64,000 nucleotides of DNA from JAGOEY01 sp017997515 (GCA_026314275.1 CP111109.1:434001-498000); one strand, 5' to 3'; positions 42,287 to 51,097 are shown, numbered from the stretch's first letter. The notes: generated by a model from the letters alone, not told the origin. Numbers and translations are program-made.

Positions 42287-43384
42287 TCAAGGCAGCAACC
42301 ACAGCGCCTGTATGTAGGCGGGCTGGTGCATCAGGTCGTCCCACAGCAGAGGCGGCGTGGTGGGCAGCAGGGCCACACGGCGCTCTTCGCTGGCGGTACT
42401 GGGCTGCCACTGGCCGGCCGCGCGGGCCTGCTCCAGGCCGGCCAGCAGTTCGTCCACGGCGCGCCCATTACCCATACTTTCCAGGCTCTGGTTACACAGC
42501 AGCACCATGTCGCAACCGGCCTGCAGCGCGGCCAGCGCGGCATCGGTGTAGCTCAGCAGCTGGCCGTCGATGCGGCGGGCTGCCTCCATGCTCAGGTCGT
42601 CGCTGAACACGGCACCGTCAAAACCGAGTTTGCCGCGCAGGATGTCCTGCAGCCAGCGGGTGGAGAAACCCGCAGGCCGTTTGTCCACCTTGGGGTAGAC
42701 CACATGGGCCGGCATGACGCTGGAGAGTGTGGTGCCCAGCCAAGCGTAGGGCGCGGCGTCGTCGGCCAGGATGGCGGTGAGGCTGCGTTTGTCGACCGGC
42801 ACGTCGGTGTGCGAATCGGCTGCCACAAAGCCGTGGCCAGGGAAATGTTTGCCGCAATTGGCCATACCCGCCTGCAACAGGCCGTGCATCAGGCTTTTGG
42901 CCAGCAGGCTGGCGACGCGCGGGTCGCGGTGGAAGGAGCGGTCACCGATGACGCCGCTCGGGCCATGGTCTAAATCCAGCACGGGGGTGAAACTGAAATC
43001 GACGCCGCAGGAACGCAACTCGGAGGCCAACACATAACCCGCTGCCGTCGCGGCGTTGGTGGCGCGCATGGCACCACTGCCCTCGCCACCCTTGCCGTCG
43101 TCCATCCACATTTCGCCCAGCGCCCGCATCGGCGGCAAGTGGGTGAAGCCGTCGGTGCGAAAACGCTGCACCCGGCCGCCTTCATGGTCCACACAGATCA
43201 GCAGGTCGGGCCGCACGGCCTTGATGTCGCAGCACAGCGTGGTGAGCTGGGCGCGGTCTTGCCAGTTGCGGGCGAACAGGATGACCCCGGCGGTGAGCGG
43301 GTTCTTCAGGCGGCGGCGGTCGGCGGTGGTCAGGGTGGTGCCAGCGACGTCGAGGATCAGGGGGGAATGGATAGGCATAAACAA
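42287..43384 (-). CDS. nagZ: beta-N-acetylhexosaminidase NagZ (GH3)
   Basis: NagZ removes N-acetylglucosamine from 1,6-anhydromuropeptides in cell-wall recycling in the cytosol. It has 365 residues. The family start is SPLILDVAGTTLTTADRRRL; the substrate loop is VDHEGGRVQRF; the GH3 motif KHFPGHG is at 179-185, followed by the catalytic DSHTDVP loop (the acid/base histidine), and the nucleophile aspartate is in FSDDLSME. Follows acpS on the minus strand after 14 bp. The start may be ATG 43378 instead. Confidence 0.97.
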   Translation of the reverse strand: MFMPIHSPLILDVAGTTLTTADRRRLKNPLTAGVILFARNWQDRAQLTTLCCDIKAVRPDLLICVDHEGGRVQRFRTDGFTHLPPMRALGEMWMDDGKGGEGSGAMRATNAATAAGYVLASELRSCGVDFSFTPVLDLDHGPSGVIGDRSFHRDPRVASLLAKSLMHGLLQAGMANCGKHFPGHGFVAADSHTDVPVDKRSLTAILADDAAPYAWLGTTLSSVMPAHVVYPKVDKRPAGFSTRWLQDILRGKLGFDGAVFSDDLSMEAARRIDGQLLSYTDAALAALQAGCDMVLLCNQSLESMGNGRAVDELLAGLEQARAAGQWQPSTASEERRVALLPTTPPLLWDDLMHQPAYIQALWLLP

Positions 43385-43398
43385 GTCAGTCAGAGCGG

Positions 43399-43929
43399 TT
43401 AATCAGGAGCGATAGGCATAGACCCGTCACGTGGCATCAACATGGTCGAACCCAGCGAACGCCGTGGATCTGGCTCTGCCAGGCCGCTGGCGTTGCCCCC
43501 TGCAAGGGGGTTGGCGAAGTGCAACGCAGCCTGGGGGTGTGCCACCTCCACCACACAAAAGCTGGTGGCGTAGTCGGTTTCGTCGCTCATGGTGATGTGG
43601 GCGTGTAAGCCTTTGGCTTCAAACCAGATTTTCAGGTCGCCATGTAACACGATGGTGGGCTGGCCGCTGGGCAGGTTCGCGATTTCGCAGCGCGACCACG
43701 CCATGGGCATACGCATGCCGAGTCCCACGGCCTTGCTGAACGCCTCTTTGGCACTGAAACGGGTGGCGAGGTAACGCACACCCCGGTCGGGCCAGCGCGC
43801 GGTGCGGGCCCGCCAGACGGCGAGTTCGCCATCACTGAGCACGCGGCGCGCAAAACGGTCGCCGTGGCGGTCCAGGCTGGCCTGGATGCGGCGCACGTCG
43901 CAAATGTCAGTTCCAATGCCGTAGATCAT
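43399..43929 (-). CDS. acpS: holo-[acyl-carrier-protein] synthase with repeat-encoded C-terminal tail
   Basis: AcpS transfers 4'-phosphopantetheine from CoA to Ser of ACP. The catalytic core is complete: MIYGIGTDICDVRRI with the metal ligand in GTDI (6-9), RYLATRFSAKEAFSKA (KEAFSKA at 61-67) and HITMSDETDYATSFCVVE at 111-128. Family members stop around residue 126-132. Here the frame runs on for about 46 residues (AHPQAALHFANPLAGGNASG and beyond) made by translation of a type-B repeat and its flank. The tail has no known domain. Third in recO-pdxJ-acpS-nagZ. Confidence 0.95.
   Translation of the reverse strand: MIYGIGTDICDVRRIQASLDRHGDRFARRVLSDGELAVWRARTARWPDRGVRYLATRFSAKEAFSKAVGLGMRMPMAWSRCEIANLPSGQPTIVLHGDLKIWFEAKGLHAHITMSDETDYATSFCVVEVAHPQAALHFANPLAGGNASGLAEPDPRRSLGSTMLMPRDGSMPIAPD
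43451..43540 (-). repeat. type-B double-hairpin repeat copy 5, translated as the AcpS tail
   Basis: On the minus strand ACACCCCCAGGCTGCG, then CCCCCTTGCAGGGGG, then CCTGGCAGAGCCAG and CCACGGCGTTCGCTGG. It is the only one of seven copies read as protein. Confidence 0.8.
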
Positions 43930-43934
43930 TTTTT

Positions 43935-43997
43935 ATGCATCAAATCGTGCTCTGGCGCTGGTAAAACGTGCGCAAGCAGCTATCTATTCAGTAGCAC
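43935..43997 (+). repeat. type-A short interspersed repeat copy 9, at the pdxJ 3' end
   Basis: GCATCAAAT, CTCTGGCGC, a spacer, GTGCGCAAGCAGCTATCTAT, then TAGC. On the minus strand it supplies the last three codons and the stop of pdxJ. Confidence 0.7.
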
Positions 43998-44751
43998 CAT
44001 ACCCTGCCTGGATGCAGCGCAGGTAGTCAGCCACGGTGGCGGCGTAACCCAGCTCCAGCGCATCGGACATGAGTGCGTGCCCAATCGACACTTCCTGCAG
44101 GCCGGGCACTCCGCGCACAAAGTCGGGGAGGTTGGCGCGGCTCAGGTCGTGGCCCGCGTTGATACCCAAGCCCAGCGCTTCAGCGGCGCGGGCGGTGGCG
44201 GCAAACTGTGCCAGCACCTCGGCCTGGCGCGGCGTGCCCCAGGCGGCGGCATAGGGTTCGGTGTACAGCTCGATGCGGTCGGCACCCACCGCCTTGGCCA
44301 ACGCCATGGCGGCGGGGTCGGCGTCCATGAACAGGCTGACGCGCACGCCCAAGGCATGGGCCTCGGCGATCAGCGGGCGCAGGCGCTCGGCGTTGCCGCT
44401 GGCGGCAGACAGGTTCCAGCCGTGGTCGCTGGTGGGCTGGTCTTCGCTGTCGGGCACAAAGGTGCACTGCTGTGGCTTGAACTGGCGCACAAAACCCATC
44501 AGGTTCTGGAACGGGTTGCCTTCGATGTTGTACTCGCGACCAGGCCAGGCCTGCAGCAGCGCGGACAGGTCGGCCACGTCGTGTGCCCGGATATGCCGCT
44601 CGTCGGGACGCGGGTGTACGGTGATGCCCGCCGCGCCGGCCTGCAGGCAGATTTCGGCAGCGCGGGTGACACTGGGGTAACCCAGATTGCGCCGGTTGCG
44701 CACCTGGGCGACCAGATTGACGTTGACGGAGAGTGCGGTGGAAGCAGTCAT
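43984..44751 (-). CDS. pdxJ: pyridoxine 5'-phosphate synthase
   Basis: PdxJ condenses 3-amino-1-phosphohydroxyacetone with deoxyxylulose phosphate in de novo vitamin B6 synthesis. It has 255 residues from the ATG at 44751, whose ATGA overlaps the recO stop. Blocks: LSVNVNLVAQVRNRRNLGYP, GITVHPRPDERHIRAHDV, EGNPFQNLM, VSLFMDAD and GHDLSRANL. The last residues ATE and the stop come from a type-A repeat. Confidence 0.98.
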   Translation of the reverse strand: MTASTALSVNVNLVAQVRNRRNLGYPSVTRAAEICLQAGAAGITVHPRPDERHIRAHDVADLSALLQAWPGREYNIEGNPFQNLMGFVRQFKPQQCTFVPDSEDQPTSDHGWNLSAASGNAERLRPLIAEAHALGVRVSLFMDADPAAMALAKAVGADRIELYTEPYAAAWGTPRQAEVLAQFAATARAAEALGLGINAGHDLSRANLPDFVRGVPGLQEVSIGHALMSDALELGYAATVADYLRCIQAGYGATE

Positions 44752-45509
44752 AGGTTTTGAAGGTCTACCATCATCTGGCGGGTGCGGAAAGTGGCGACGC
44801 CGCAATGGTAGTGCAGCAGCGTGCGCAGCTGGGGCCGCAGCGGTGCGGCCACCGGTGCGCAGGCCCGCAGGGTGTCGACAAAAGAAGCGTGGGTAGCCAG
44901 TGCATCGCTGATGGCGTGCCACTGCAGGCCGGTCAGCCCGGTGCGGTCATCCGCCAGCGTGGGGCGCAAACCTGTTTCGGGCACCAGGCTGTAACGACTG
45001 GCCGCATCCAGCGGGTCAAAGGTGGTGGTCTGGGCGTCCAGCGCGGGCAGCAGACCCACTTCACGCAGCAACAACAGCTCAAACGCCCGCAAGGCCGCTT
45101 GCAGCAACTCACCCTGATCCGACGCGAGTATCTGCACCGCCATGGCATATGCATCAAACAAGGCCGGATGGGGATCGTCGCGCGCCAGCAGCCGCATCAG
45201 CAGCTCGTTCAGGTAGTACCCCGACAGCAGCGCATCCCCCACCGGCATCACGTGCCCGCCCACCCAGTCCGCGCCTTTGAGTGTGTGGATACCCGCGTCA
45301 CCATCGACCGACAGCGTGTACACCACCTGCAGCGGCTGCAGCGGCAACAACACCGGCCGAAAGTTGGAAGTAGGCCGCTTCGCCCCCTTCGCCACCAGCG
45401 CAGTCCGCCCGTGGTGCCGCGTGAACACCTCCAGGATCAGGCTGGACTCGCTCCAGTCGTAGCGGTGCAGGACATACGCTGGCTCATGGGCTATACGTTT
45501 GGAAGCCAT
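44748..45509 (-). CDS. recO: DNA repair protein RecO
   Basis: RecO loads RecA on SSB-coated gaps with RecR. It has 253 residues: an N-terminal OB fold (about 8-85, EPAYVLHRYDWSESSLILEV, RHHGRTALVAKGAKRP) and a C-terminal helical domain (GYYLNELLMRLLARDDPHPALF, FELLLLREVGLLP). The zinc cysteines of some RecO proteins are not present, as is common in proteobacteria. A type-B repeat separates it from era upstream; it is coupled to pdxJ downstream. Confidence 0.96.
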   Translation of the reverse strand: MASKRIAHEPAYVLHRYDWSESSLILEVFTRHHGRTALVAKGAKRPTSNFRPVLLPLQPLQVVYTLSVDGDAGIHTLKGADWVGGHVMPVGDALLSGYYLNELLMRLLARDDPHPALFDAYAMAVQILASDQGELLQAALRAFELLLLREVGLLPALDAQTTTFDPLDAASRYSLVPETGLRPTLADDRTGLTGLQWHAISDALATHASFVDTLRACAPVAAPLRPQLRTLLHYHCGVATFRTRQMMVDLQNL

Positions 45510-45560
45510 GTCAAAACAACAGCATCAAATGCGCCACTGAGGGCAAGCGCAGCGAGCCCT

Positions 45561-45663
45561 ACTTCCAGCAGACACCGCAGATCTGGCTTCGCCAGGCTGC
45601 TGGTGTCGCCCCCTGCAAGGGGGTTGGCGAAAGCGGAACGAAGTCCGCGAAGCCTGGGGGTGT
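45561..45663 (-). repeat. type-B double-hairpin repeat copy 6, after era stop
   Basis: On the minus strand it starts two bases after the era stop: ACACCCCCAGGCTTCG, a GCGGACTTCGTTCCGC stem, CCCCCTTGCAGGGGG, then CCTGGCGAAGCCAG and a GCGGTGTCTGC end. Confidence 0.85.
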
Positions 45664-45664
45664 T

Positions 45665-46732
45665 TCACTCGTACCCGAAAGAGCGAACCCGCGCCTCATC
45701 GTCCGCCCAGCCCGAACGCACCTTGACCCAGATCTCGATGAACACCTTGGCGTCCAGCAGTTTCTCGAGTTCCTGGCGGGTTTCGGTACCGATGCGTTTG
45801 AGGCGTTCACCCTTGTCGCCGATGACCATCATCTTGTGGTTTTCACGCTCGACCACGATGGTGGCGGCGATTTTGACCAAGCGCTTGTGCTTCTTGCTGG
45901 CCTCTTCCTCGAACTTGTCGATGACAACGGTGGAGGTGTAGGGCAACTCGTCGCCGGTGAAACGAAACAGTTTTTCGCGCACGGTTTCGGACGCCAGAAA
46001 CTTCTCGCTGCGGTCGGTCAACTCGTCCAGGCCGTAGAACCAGTCCTGCTCGGGCAGGTATTTTTCACAGATGCCAAACAGGCGCTCGATGTCCTTCGCG
46101 TTTTTGGCCGACATGGGCACAAACTCGTTGAACGGGTGGCGCTCCTGCATGGTCTTGAGCCAGGGTGCAATCTCGGCGCGGCGGTGGATGTTGTCGAGCT
46201 TGTTGGCCAGCAGCAGCGCGGGCACACCGGGCTTGAGCAACGACAACACCTTGGCGTCGGCCAGCGTGAAGCTGCCCGCCTCCACCACAAACAGCACCAG
46301 ATCCACATCCCCCACCGCGCCCAGCACGGTTTTGTTCAGAGACTTGTTGAGTGCCGTGTTGTGCAGGGTCTGGAAGCCAGGTGTATCGACAAACACAAAC
46401 TGCACCGCGTCACGCGTGCGGATGCCGGTGATGCGGTGCCGTGTGGTCTGGGCCTTGCGCGAGGTGATGCTGATCTTCTGGCCCACCAGTGCGTTCATCA
46501 GCGTGGACTTGCCCACGTTGGGTTTGCCCACAATGGCGATGGTGCCGCAGCGTTTGGGGCCGGTGGGTACCGAGGCGGCTTCGACTGCATCCGAGGCTGC
46601 ACGGGCACCACTGGCCGCGACCGAGCGGCCGGTACCAGGTTGGGCGGCTGCGAGCATGGCTTCAAGATCGTTCAAGGCTCCAGCGCCCTCCCCGTCTTCG
46701 CCACCAGCTACATTATTTGTAGCATTTGTCAT
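45665..46732 (-). CDS. era: GTPase Era with long N-terminal extension
   Basis: Era is an essential GTPase in 16S rRNA maturation and 30S assembly. It has 355 residues against about 300 for typical Era. G1 is GKPNVGKS at 69-76, G3 is VDTPGFQT, and G4 is NKLDN; the C-terminal KH domain has IVVERENHKMMVIGDKG. The first 55-60 residues are a low-complexity Gly/Ala/Asp extension, whose first part (TNATNNVAGGEDGEGAGA) is encoded by a type-A repeat. The ATG at 46732 overlaps the rnc stop as ATGA. Confidence 0.97.
   Translation of the reverse strand: MTNATNNVAGGEDGEGAGALNDLEAMLAAAQPGTGRSVAASGARAASDAVEAASVPTGPKRCGTIAIVGKPNVGKSTLMNALVGQKISITSRKAQTTRHRITGIRTRDAVQFVFVDTPGFQTLHNTALNKSLNKTVLGAVGDVDLVLFVVEAGSFTLADAKVLSLLKPGVPALLLANKLDNIHRRAEIAPWLKTMQERHPFNEFVPMSAKNAKDIERLFGICEKYLPEQDWFYGLDELTDRSEKFLASETVREKLFRFTGDELPYTSTVVIDKFEEEASKKHKRLVKIAATIVVERENHKMMVIGDKGERLKRIGTETRQELEKLLDAKVFIEIWVKVRSGWADDEARVRSFGYE
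46677..46725 (+). repeat. type-A repeat encoding the Era N-terminus
   Basis: CTCCAGCGC, a spacer, CGCCACCAGCTACATTATTT, then GTAGC, a diverged copy read in frame on the minus strand. Confidence 0.5.
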
Positions 46733-47412
46733 ATCTTTTTCGCTTTCAACAGGGTGAGCATGGCTGCGGCGGCCACTTGTTCGCCGGCCCGGCGTGACCC
46801 GCCGATGCCACGCTCCGCCAGCCCGAGTTCGGGGATTTCGCATTCCACGTCAAAGGTCTGCCGGTGCGCAGCCCCCAGAGTGGCCACCACACGGTAGGCG
46901 GGCACTTTCATTTTGCGACCCTGCAGCCACTCCTGCAACTCGGTTTTGGGGTCTTTGGCCACGGCCTGCATGGTGGGGTTGATCTCCACCGCCTTGAACA
47001 GCCGGTGCACCAGGGCTTCGGCCGTGGCGTAGCCCGCGTCCAAGTAGACGGCCCCAATCAGGGCTTCCACCGCATCGGCCAGGATGGACGGGCGTTTGTT
47101 GCCACCGGAACGGGCTTCGCCGTCACCAAGCCGCAACACGTCAGCGACCCGCAAACCCAGTGCCAGCTGGTGCAGTGTGTCCTGCTTGACCATGTTGGCC
47201 CGCACGCGGGACAAGTCGCCCTCGGGCATGGATTCAAGGCGTTGGTACAGCAGCCCGGACACGGCCAGGTTCAGCACCGAGTCGCCCAGAAACTCCAGGC
47301 GTTCGTTGTGATCGGCAGAAAAGCTGCGGTGGGTGACTGCGCGCTGCAGCAGCTTCGGGTTGGCGAAGTGGTGCTGCAGGCGCTCCTGCAAGGATTCGAG
47401 TCCGCTGCTCAC
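46729..47412 (-). CDS. rnc: ribonuclease III
   Basis: RNase III cleaves double-stranded RNA in rRNA processing and mRNA decay. It has 227 residues: an endonuclease domain with the signature NERLEFLGDSVL at 36-47 and the acidic pair in DAVEALIGAVYLDAG, then a double-stranded-RNA-binding domain (about 155-225, DPKTELQEWLQGRK). It directly follows the DUF4845 gene with no gap and overlaps era. Confidence 0.98.
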   Translation of the reverse strand: MSSGLESLQERLQHHFANPKLLQRAVTHRSFSADHNERLEFLGDSVLNLAVSGLLYQRLESMPEGDLSRVRANMVKQDTLHQLALGLRVADVLRLGDGEARSGGNKRPSILADAVEALIGAVYLDAGYATAEALVHRLFKAVEINPTMQAVAKDPKTELQEWLQGRKMKVPAYRVVATLGAAHRQTFDVECEIPELGLAERGIGGSRRAGEQVAAAAMLTLLKAKKI

Positions 47413-47778
47413 CTACTGGGTCTGTCCAGCGTATTTCAGCGTCAGGTACGCAGGCCCGGCGATGTGGATTTCACGTTGGTAGTCGTACCCGACGACCACC
47501 TTGTCGCCCCGCTTGGTGACCTTCAGGTCTTTGCCGCTGATGGTGGTGATGTCATCAATGGTCGCAGCCTTGTCGAAGATGCTCTGCACTTCTGCCACGG
47601 TGGTGCCCACCTTGGCTTTTTCAGCGGCTTTTTGCACAGCCATGTATTCGAGGTAGGTTGGGAAGGCCTGTCCACCAATGGCGAACACACCCACGGCCAG
47701 CACACCAATCAACACCAGCCCGATGAAGGACAGGCCACGTTGACGGGAGGGAGCGGTCGACAGTTGACGCATACGCAT
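47413..47778 (-). CDS. DUF4845 domain protein, membrane anchored
   Basis: This is a 121-residue protein with one N-terminal membrane helix (about 14-36: GLSFIGLVLIGVLAVGVFAI) preceded by RQRG, a type IV-prepilin-like arrangement, and a small exported domain (YLEYMAVQKAAEKAKVGTT). The DUF4845 family is always found between lepB and rnc in beta- and gammaproteobacteria. No function is established. Its stop touches the rnc ATG, so the two are probably coupled. Confidence 0.92.
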   Translation of the reverse strand: MRMRQLSTAPSRQRGLSFIGLVLIGVLAVGVFAIGGQAFPTYLEYMAVQKAAEKAKVGTTVAEVQSIFDKAATIDDITTISGKDLKVTKRGDKVVVGYDYQREIHIAGPAYLTLKYAGQTQ

Positions 47779-47824
47779 GGGAACTCCTGATACGAATGCT
47801 GCCAGGGCAGCGTTTACTTTGTAC

Positions 47825-48796
47825 TTAATTGAAGGGCCCGATGCGGCCCAGGTTACCGAAGTTCATCCAGACAAAGAAGGCCTTGCCCACAATGTTTTTG
47901 TCCGGCACGAAGCCCCAGTAACGCGAATCCAGCGAATTATCGCGGTTGTCGCCCATCATGAAATAGTGGCCTTCAGGCACCTTGCAGACCACACCTTCGA
48001 CACTGTAAGTGCAATTTTGTCGGTATTCGAAGTTACTCGCACCTTGCACAAACGCGGGGGCTTCGGTGTTGTTCAGCACGCGGTGGGGCTTGGCACCCAG
48101 CTCTTCCTCGAACTGCTTGAAGTAGCGCACCTGGCTTTCGTCGAAGAAGTCGGGCACGGCCTTGGTGGGCACCTCTTTGCCGTTGATGGTGAGGCGTTTG
48201 TTCAGGTAGGCCACTTCGTCCCCCGGCACACCAACCACCCGTTTGATGTAGTCGAGCGAGGGCTGGGGTGGGTAACGGAACACCATCACGTCACCACGCT
48301 GGGGCGCGTTGCCTTCGGTGATTTTGGTGTGGATGACGGGCAGGCGGACGCCGTAGGTGAATTTGTTGACCAGAATCAGGTCACCAATCAGCAGCGTCGG
48401 GATCATGGAGCCGGACGGTATCTTGAAAGGCTCGAACAAAAACGAGCGCAGCACAAACACCACCAGGATCACCGGGAACAAGCCAGCGGTCCAGTCCAGC
48501 CACCAGGGCTGCATCAGCAGCTTGGTACGGGCCTCGGAGATGTCTCCGTCCATATCGACCTTGGCAATACCTTTGGCCTGCAGATCCAGGCGGCGCTGCG
48601 CGGAGGCCGCTTCCAGCGCCTGTGCGGCTGTGTGGCGCTTGGGCAGGAAGTAGAACCGCTCGGCCAGCCAGTACAGCCCCGTCACCACGGTGGCGATGAA
48701 CAGCAACAGGGCAAAGTTGCCTTCGACACGGCCTGTTAACCAGGCACCGATATAGGTCGCGAACAGCGCGAGGATCAACGAAGTCAGTATCTGCAT
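47825..48796 (-). CDS. lepB: signal peptidase I
   Basis: LepB removes Sec and Tat signal peptides on the outer face of the inner membrane. It has 323 residues with N-terminal membrane helices (about 1-20 and 27-45), a cytosolic loop, a further helix at about 107-120, and the catalytic domain. The Ser/Lys dyad is S130 in IPSGSMIPTLL and K185 in DYIKRVVGVPGD; box E is GDNRDNSLDSRYWG. The ATG overlaps the lepA stop by one base. Confidence 0.98.
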   Translation of the reverse strand: MQILTSLILALFATYIGAWLTGRVEGNFALLLFIATVVTGLYWLAERFYFLPKRHTAAQALEAASAQRRLDLQAKGIAKVDMDGDISEARTKLLMQPWWLDWTAGLFPVILVVFVLRSFLFEPFKIPSGSMIPTLLIGDLILVNKFTYGVRLPVIHTKITEGNAPQRGDVMVFRYPPQPSLDYIKRVVGVPGDEVAYLNKRLTINGKEVPTKAVPDFFDESQVRYFKQFEEELGAKPHRVLNNTEAPAFVQGASNFEYRQNCTYSVEGVVCKVPEGHYFMMGDNRDNSLDSRYWGFVPDKNIVGKAFFVWMNFGNLGRIGPFN

Positions 48797-50613
48797 CAGT
48801 CTTCCACCTGCAAAATCGCCAGGAAAGCCTCTTGCGGCACCTCAACGGAGCCGATTTGCTTCATGCGCTTTTTGCCTGCTTTTTGTTTCTCAAGGAGTTT
48901 TTTCTTGCGCGAAATATCACCGCCGTAGCACTTGGCCAGAACGTTCTTGCGCAGTGCTTTGATTGTCTCACGCGCAATGATGTTGGCCCCGATGGCGGCC
49001 TGGATCGCCACGTCGTACATCTGGCGTGAAATGATCTCGCGCATCTTGCCCACCACGGCACGGCCGCGGTACAGCGACTGCGAGCGGTGCACGATGATCG
49101 ACAGTGCATCCACCTTCTCGCCGTTCAGCAGGATGTCGACCTTCACCACGTCGGATGCACGGTATTCCTTGAACTCGTAGTCCATCGAGGCGTAACCCCG
49201 GCTGACCGATTTGAGCTTGTCGAAGAAGTCGAGCACGATTTCACCGAGCGGCATCTCGTAAGTCAAAACCACCTGGCGGCCCTTGTAGGCCATGTTCATC
49301 TGCACACCACGTTTCTGGTTGGCGAGTGTCATGACCACACCCACATACTCCTGCGGCATGTACAGGTGTACGGTGACGATAGGTTCGCGGATCTCGGCCA
49401 TCCGGCCCACATCGGGCATCTTCGATGGGTTCTCAACCATCAGGACTTCACCGTCGTTCTTCACGACCTGGTAGACCACACTCGGGGCGGTGGTGATCAG
49501 GTCCTGGTCGAACTCACGCTCCAGCCGCTCCTGCACGATCTCCATGTGCAACAGGCCCAGGAAGCCGCAGCGGAAACCAAAACCCAGCGCCTGGCTGACT
49601 TCGGGCTCGTAGTGCAACGAGGCATCGTTGAGTTTGAGTTTTTCGAGTGCGTCGCGCAGCGAGTCGTATTCGCTGGCTTCAGTCGGGTACAGGCCGGCAA
49701 AAACCTGGGGCTGGATTTCCTTAAAACCTGGCAGCGGCTCAGTCGCCGGGCCCAGGTTGTTGGGCAGCTTTTTTTCGAGTGTGACGGTGTCGCCCACCTT
49801 CGCCGCCTGCAGTTCCTTGATGCCTGCAATGATGTAACCCACTTCACCGGCTTCGAGCGAAGCGCGGGGCTCGTTCGCGGGGGTGAAAACGCCCAGATTG
49901 TCTGCGTTATACACAGCGTTGGACGCCATCATCTTGAAGCGTTCACCCTTGCCCAGGCGGCCGTCCACCACACGCACCAGCATCACCACACCCACGTAGG
50001 GATCGAACCAGCTGTCGATGATCATCGCGCGCAGTGGCGCGTTGGGGTTGCCCTTCGGTGCGGGCACATGTGCCACCACGGCTTCAAGGATTTCGTCGAT
50101 GCCGACACCCGTCTTGGCCGAGCACGGAATGGCATCGGTGGCGTCGATGCCAATCACGTCTTCGATCTCGGAACGTGCGTTGTCCAGGTCGGCGTTAGGC
50201 AAGTCAATCTTGTTGAGCACCGGCAGCACTTCCACCCCCAGGTCGAGCGCGGTGTAGCAGTTGGCCACTGTTTGCGCTTCAACACCTTGTGAGGCATCCA
50301 CCACCAGCAGTGCGCCCTCACACGCCGACAGCGAGCGGCTCACCTCGTACGAGAAGTCCACATGGCCCGGTGTGTCGATCAGGTTGAGGTTGTAGACCTG
50401 CCCATCACGGGCCTTGTAATGCAGCGCAGCGGTCTGTGCCTTGATGGTGATTCCGCGCTCTTTTTCGATGTCCATCGAGTCGAGCACCTGTGCTTCCATG
50501 TCGCGTTCTGCGAGGCCGCCGCAGCGTTGGATCAGGCGGTCGGCGAGTGTGGATTTCCCATGGTCAATGTGCGCAATGATCGAGAAATTTCTGATGTGGT
50601 TCATCAAGGACAA
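48796..50613 (-). CDS. lepA: elongation factor 4 (LepA)
   Basis: LepA is a ribosomal GTPase that affects initiation and stalled elongation. It has 605 residues. The GTP motifs are AHIDHGKST at 14-22, DTPGHVDF and NKIDLP; there is no domain IV of EF-G, and the LepA-specific C-terminal domain is present (MYDVAIQAAIGANIIARETI and RKNVLAKCYGGDISRKKKLL). First gene of lepA-lepB-DUF4845-rnc-era. A terminator-shaped hairpin lies 35-60 bases upstream on the same strand. Confidence 0.99.
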   Translation of the reverse strand: MSLMNHIRNFSIIAHIDHGKSTLADRLIQRCGGLAERDMEAQVLDSMDIEKERGITIKAQTAALHYKARDGQVYNLNLIDTPGHVDFSYEVSRSLSACEGALLVVDASQGVEAQTVANCYTALDLGVEVLPVLNKIDLPNADLDNARSEIEDVIGIDATDAIPCSAKTGVGIDEILEAVVAHVPAPKGNPNAPLRAMIIDSWFDPYVGVVMLVRVVDGRLGKGERFKMMASNAVYNADNLGVFTPANEPRASLEAGEVGYIIAGIKELQAAKVGDTVTLEKKLPNNLGPATEPLPGFKEIQPQVFAGLYPTEASEYDSLRDALEKLKLNDASLHYEPEVSQALGFGFRCGFLGLLHMEIVQERLEREFDQDLITTAPSVVYQVVKNDGEVLMVENPSKMPDVGRMAEIREPIVTVHLYMPQEYVGVVMTLANQKRGVQMNMAYKGRQVVLTYEMPLGEIVLDFFDKLKSVSRGYASMDYEFKEYRASDVVKVDILLNGEKVDALSIIVHRSQSLYRGRAVVGKMREIISRQMYDVAIQAAIGANIIARETIKALRKNVLAKCYGGDISRKKKLLEKQKAGKKRMKQIGSVEVPQEAFLAILQVED

Positions 50614-50647
50614 GCTTCAAGTGTTTGAATTAAATGGCGCGGAAATG

Positions 50648-50680
50648 AAAAAAGGGCGCGTCAAATGGTGACGCGCCCTG
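50648..50680 (-). terminator. strong intrinsic terminator just upstream of lepA, in lepA direction
   Basis: AGGGCGCGTCA and TGACGCGCCCT form a perfect 11-bp stem with a five-base loop. On the minus strand it is followed by TTTTTTC. It stands between the mucD terminator (51057-51097) and the lepA start, so it must end a transcript that begins in the 375 bases between them, or act as an attenuator of lepA. Confidence 0.85.
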
Positions 50681-51056
50681 AACCAACAATCATTGGCAAC
50701 TGCGATAGCTGGAACTTCATTGTAGGCAAAAAGCCTTCCGCGTACAGCCGAAAAACAGGGGGTTGCCGGTCGTTGCAGCGCAACAACGGAAAAGTTATGC
50801 ACAGCTTATAAACAAAATGGGGTGGCAAACAGCTGAACAACTTGTGGGTGATCTGTGGATCGCCTGTGAACAGAAATTTCTATCCCGTAATGTGAATTTC
50901 GACGCTTTTGATATGCCGATAATTGGTGGTCAGGTGCGCTGATTCTAACCATTCTGGGATTTTCTCTTTTCAAAAAGTTAGCAAGCACAAACTTACTCAA
51001 ACCCCAAAGCGCCTGAAAATATTTCGATAACCGCCCGGTGGGCAGGTTCTGAGGCG

Positions 51057-51097
51057 GTAAAAAAGCCCCAAAAACCCGTTGCCGGGCTGGGGCTTTT
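51057..51097 (-). terminator. intrinsic terminator after mucD
   Basis: On the minus strand AAAAGCCCC pairs with GGGGCTTTT around an inner CCCG-GCAA-CGGG stem, followed by TT. It closes the rpoE-rseA-rseB-mucD transcript. Confidence 0.85.
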
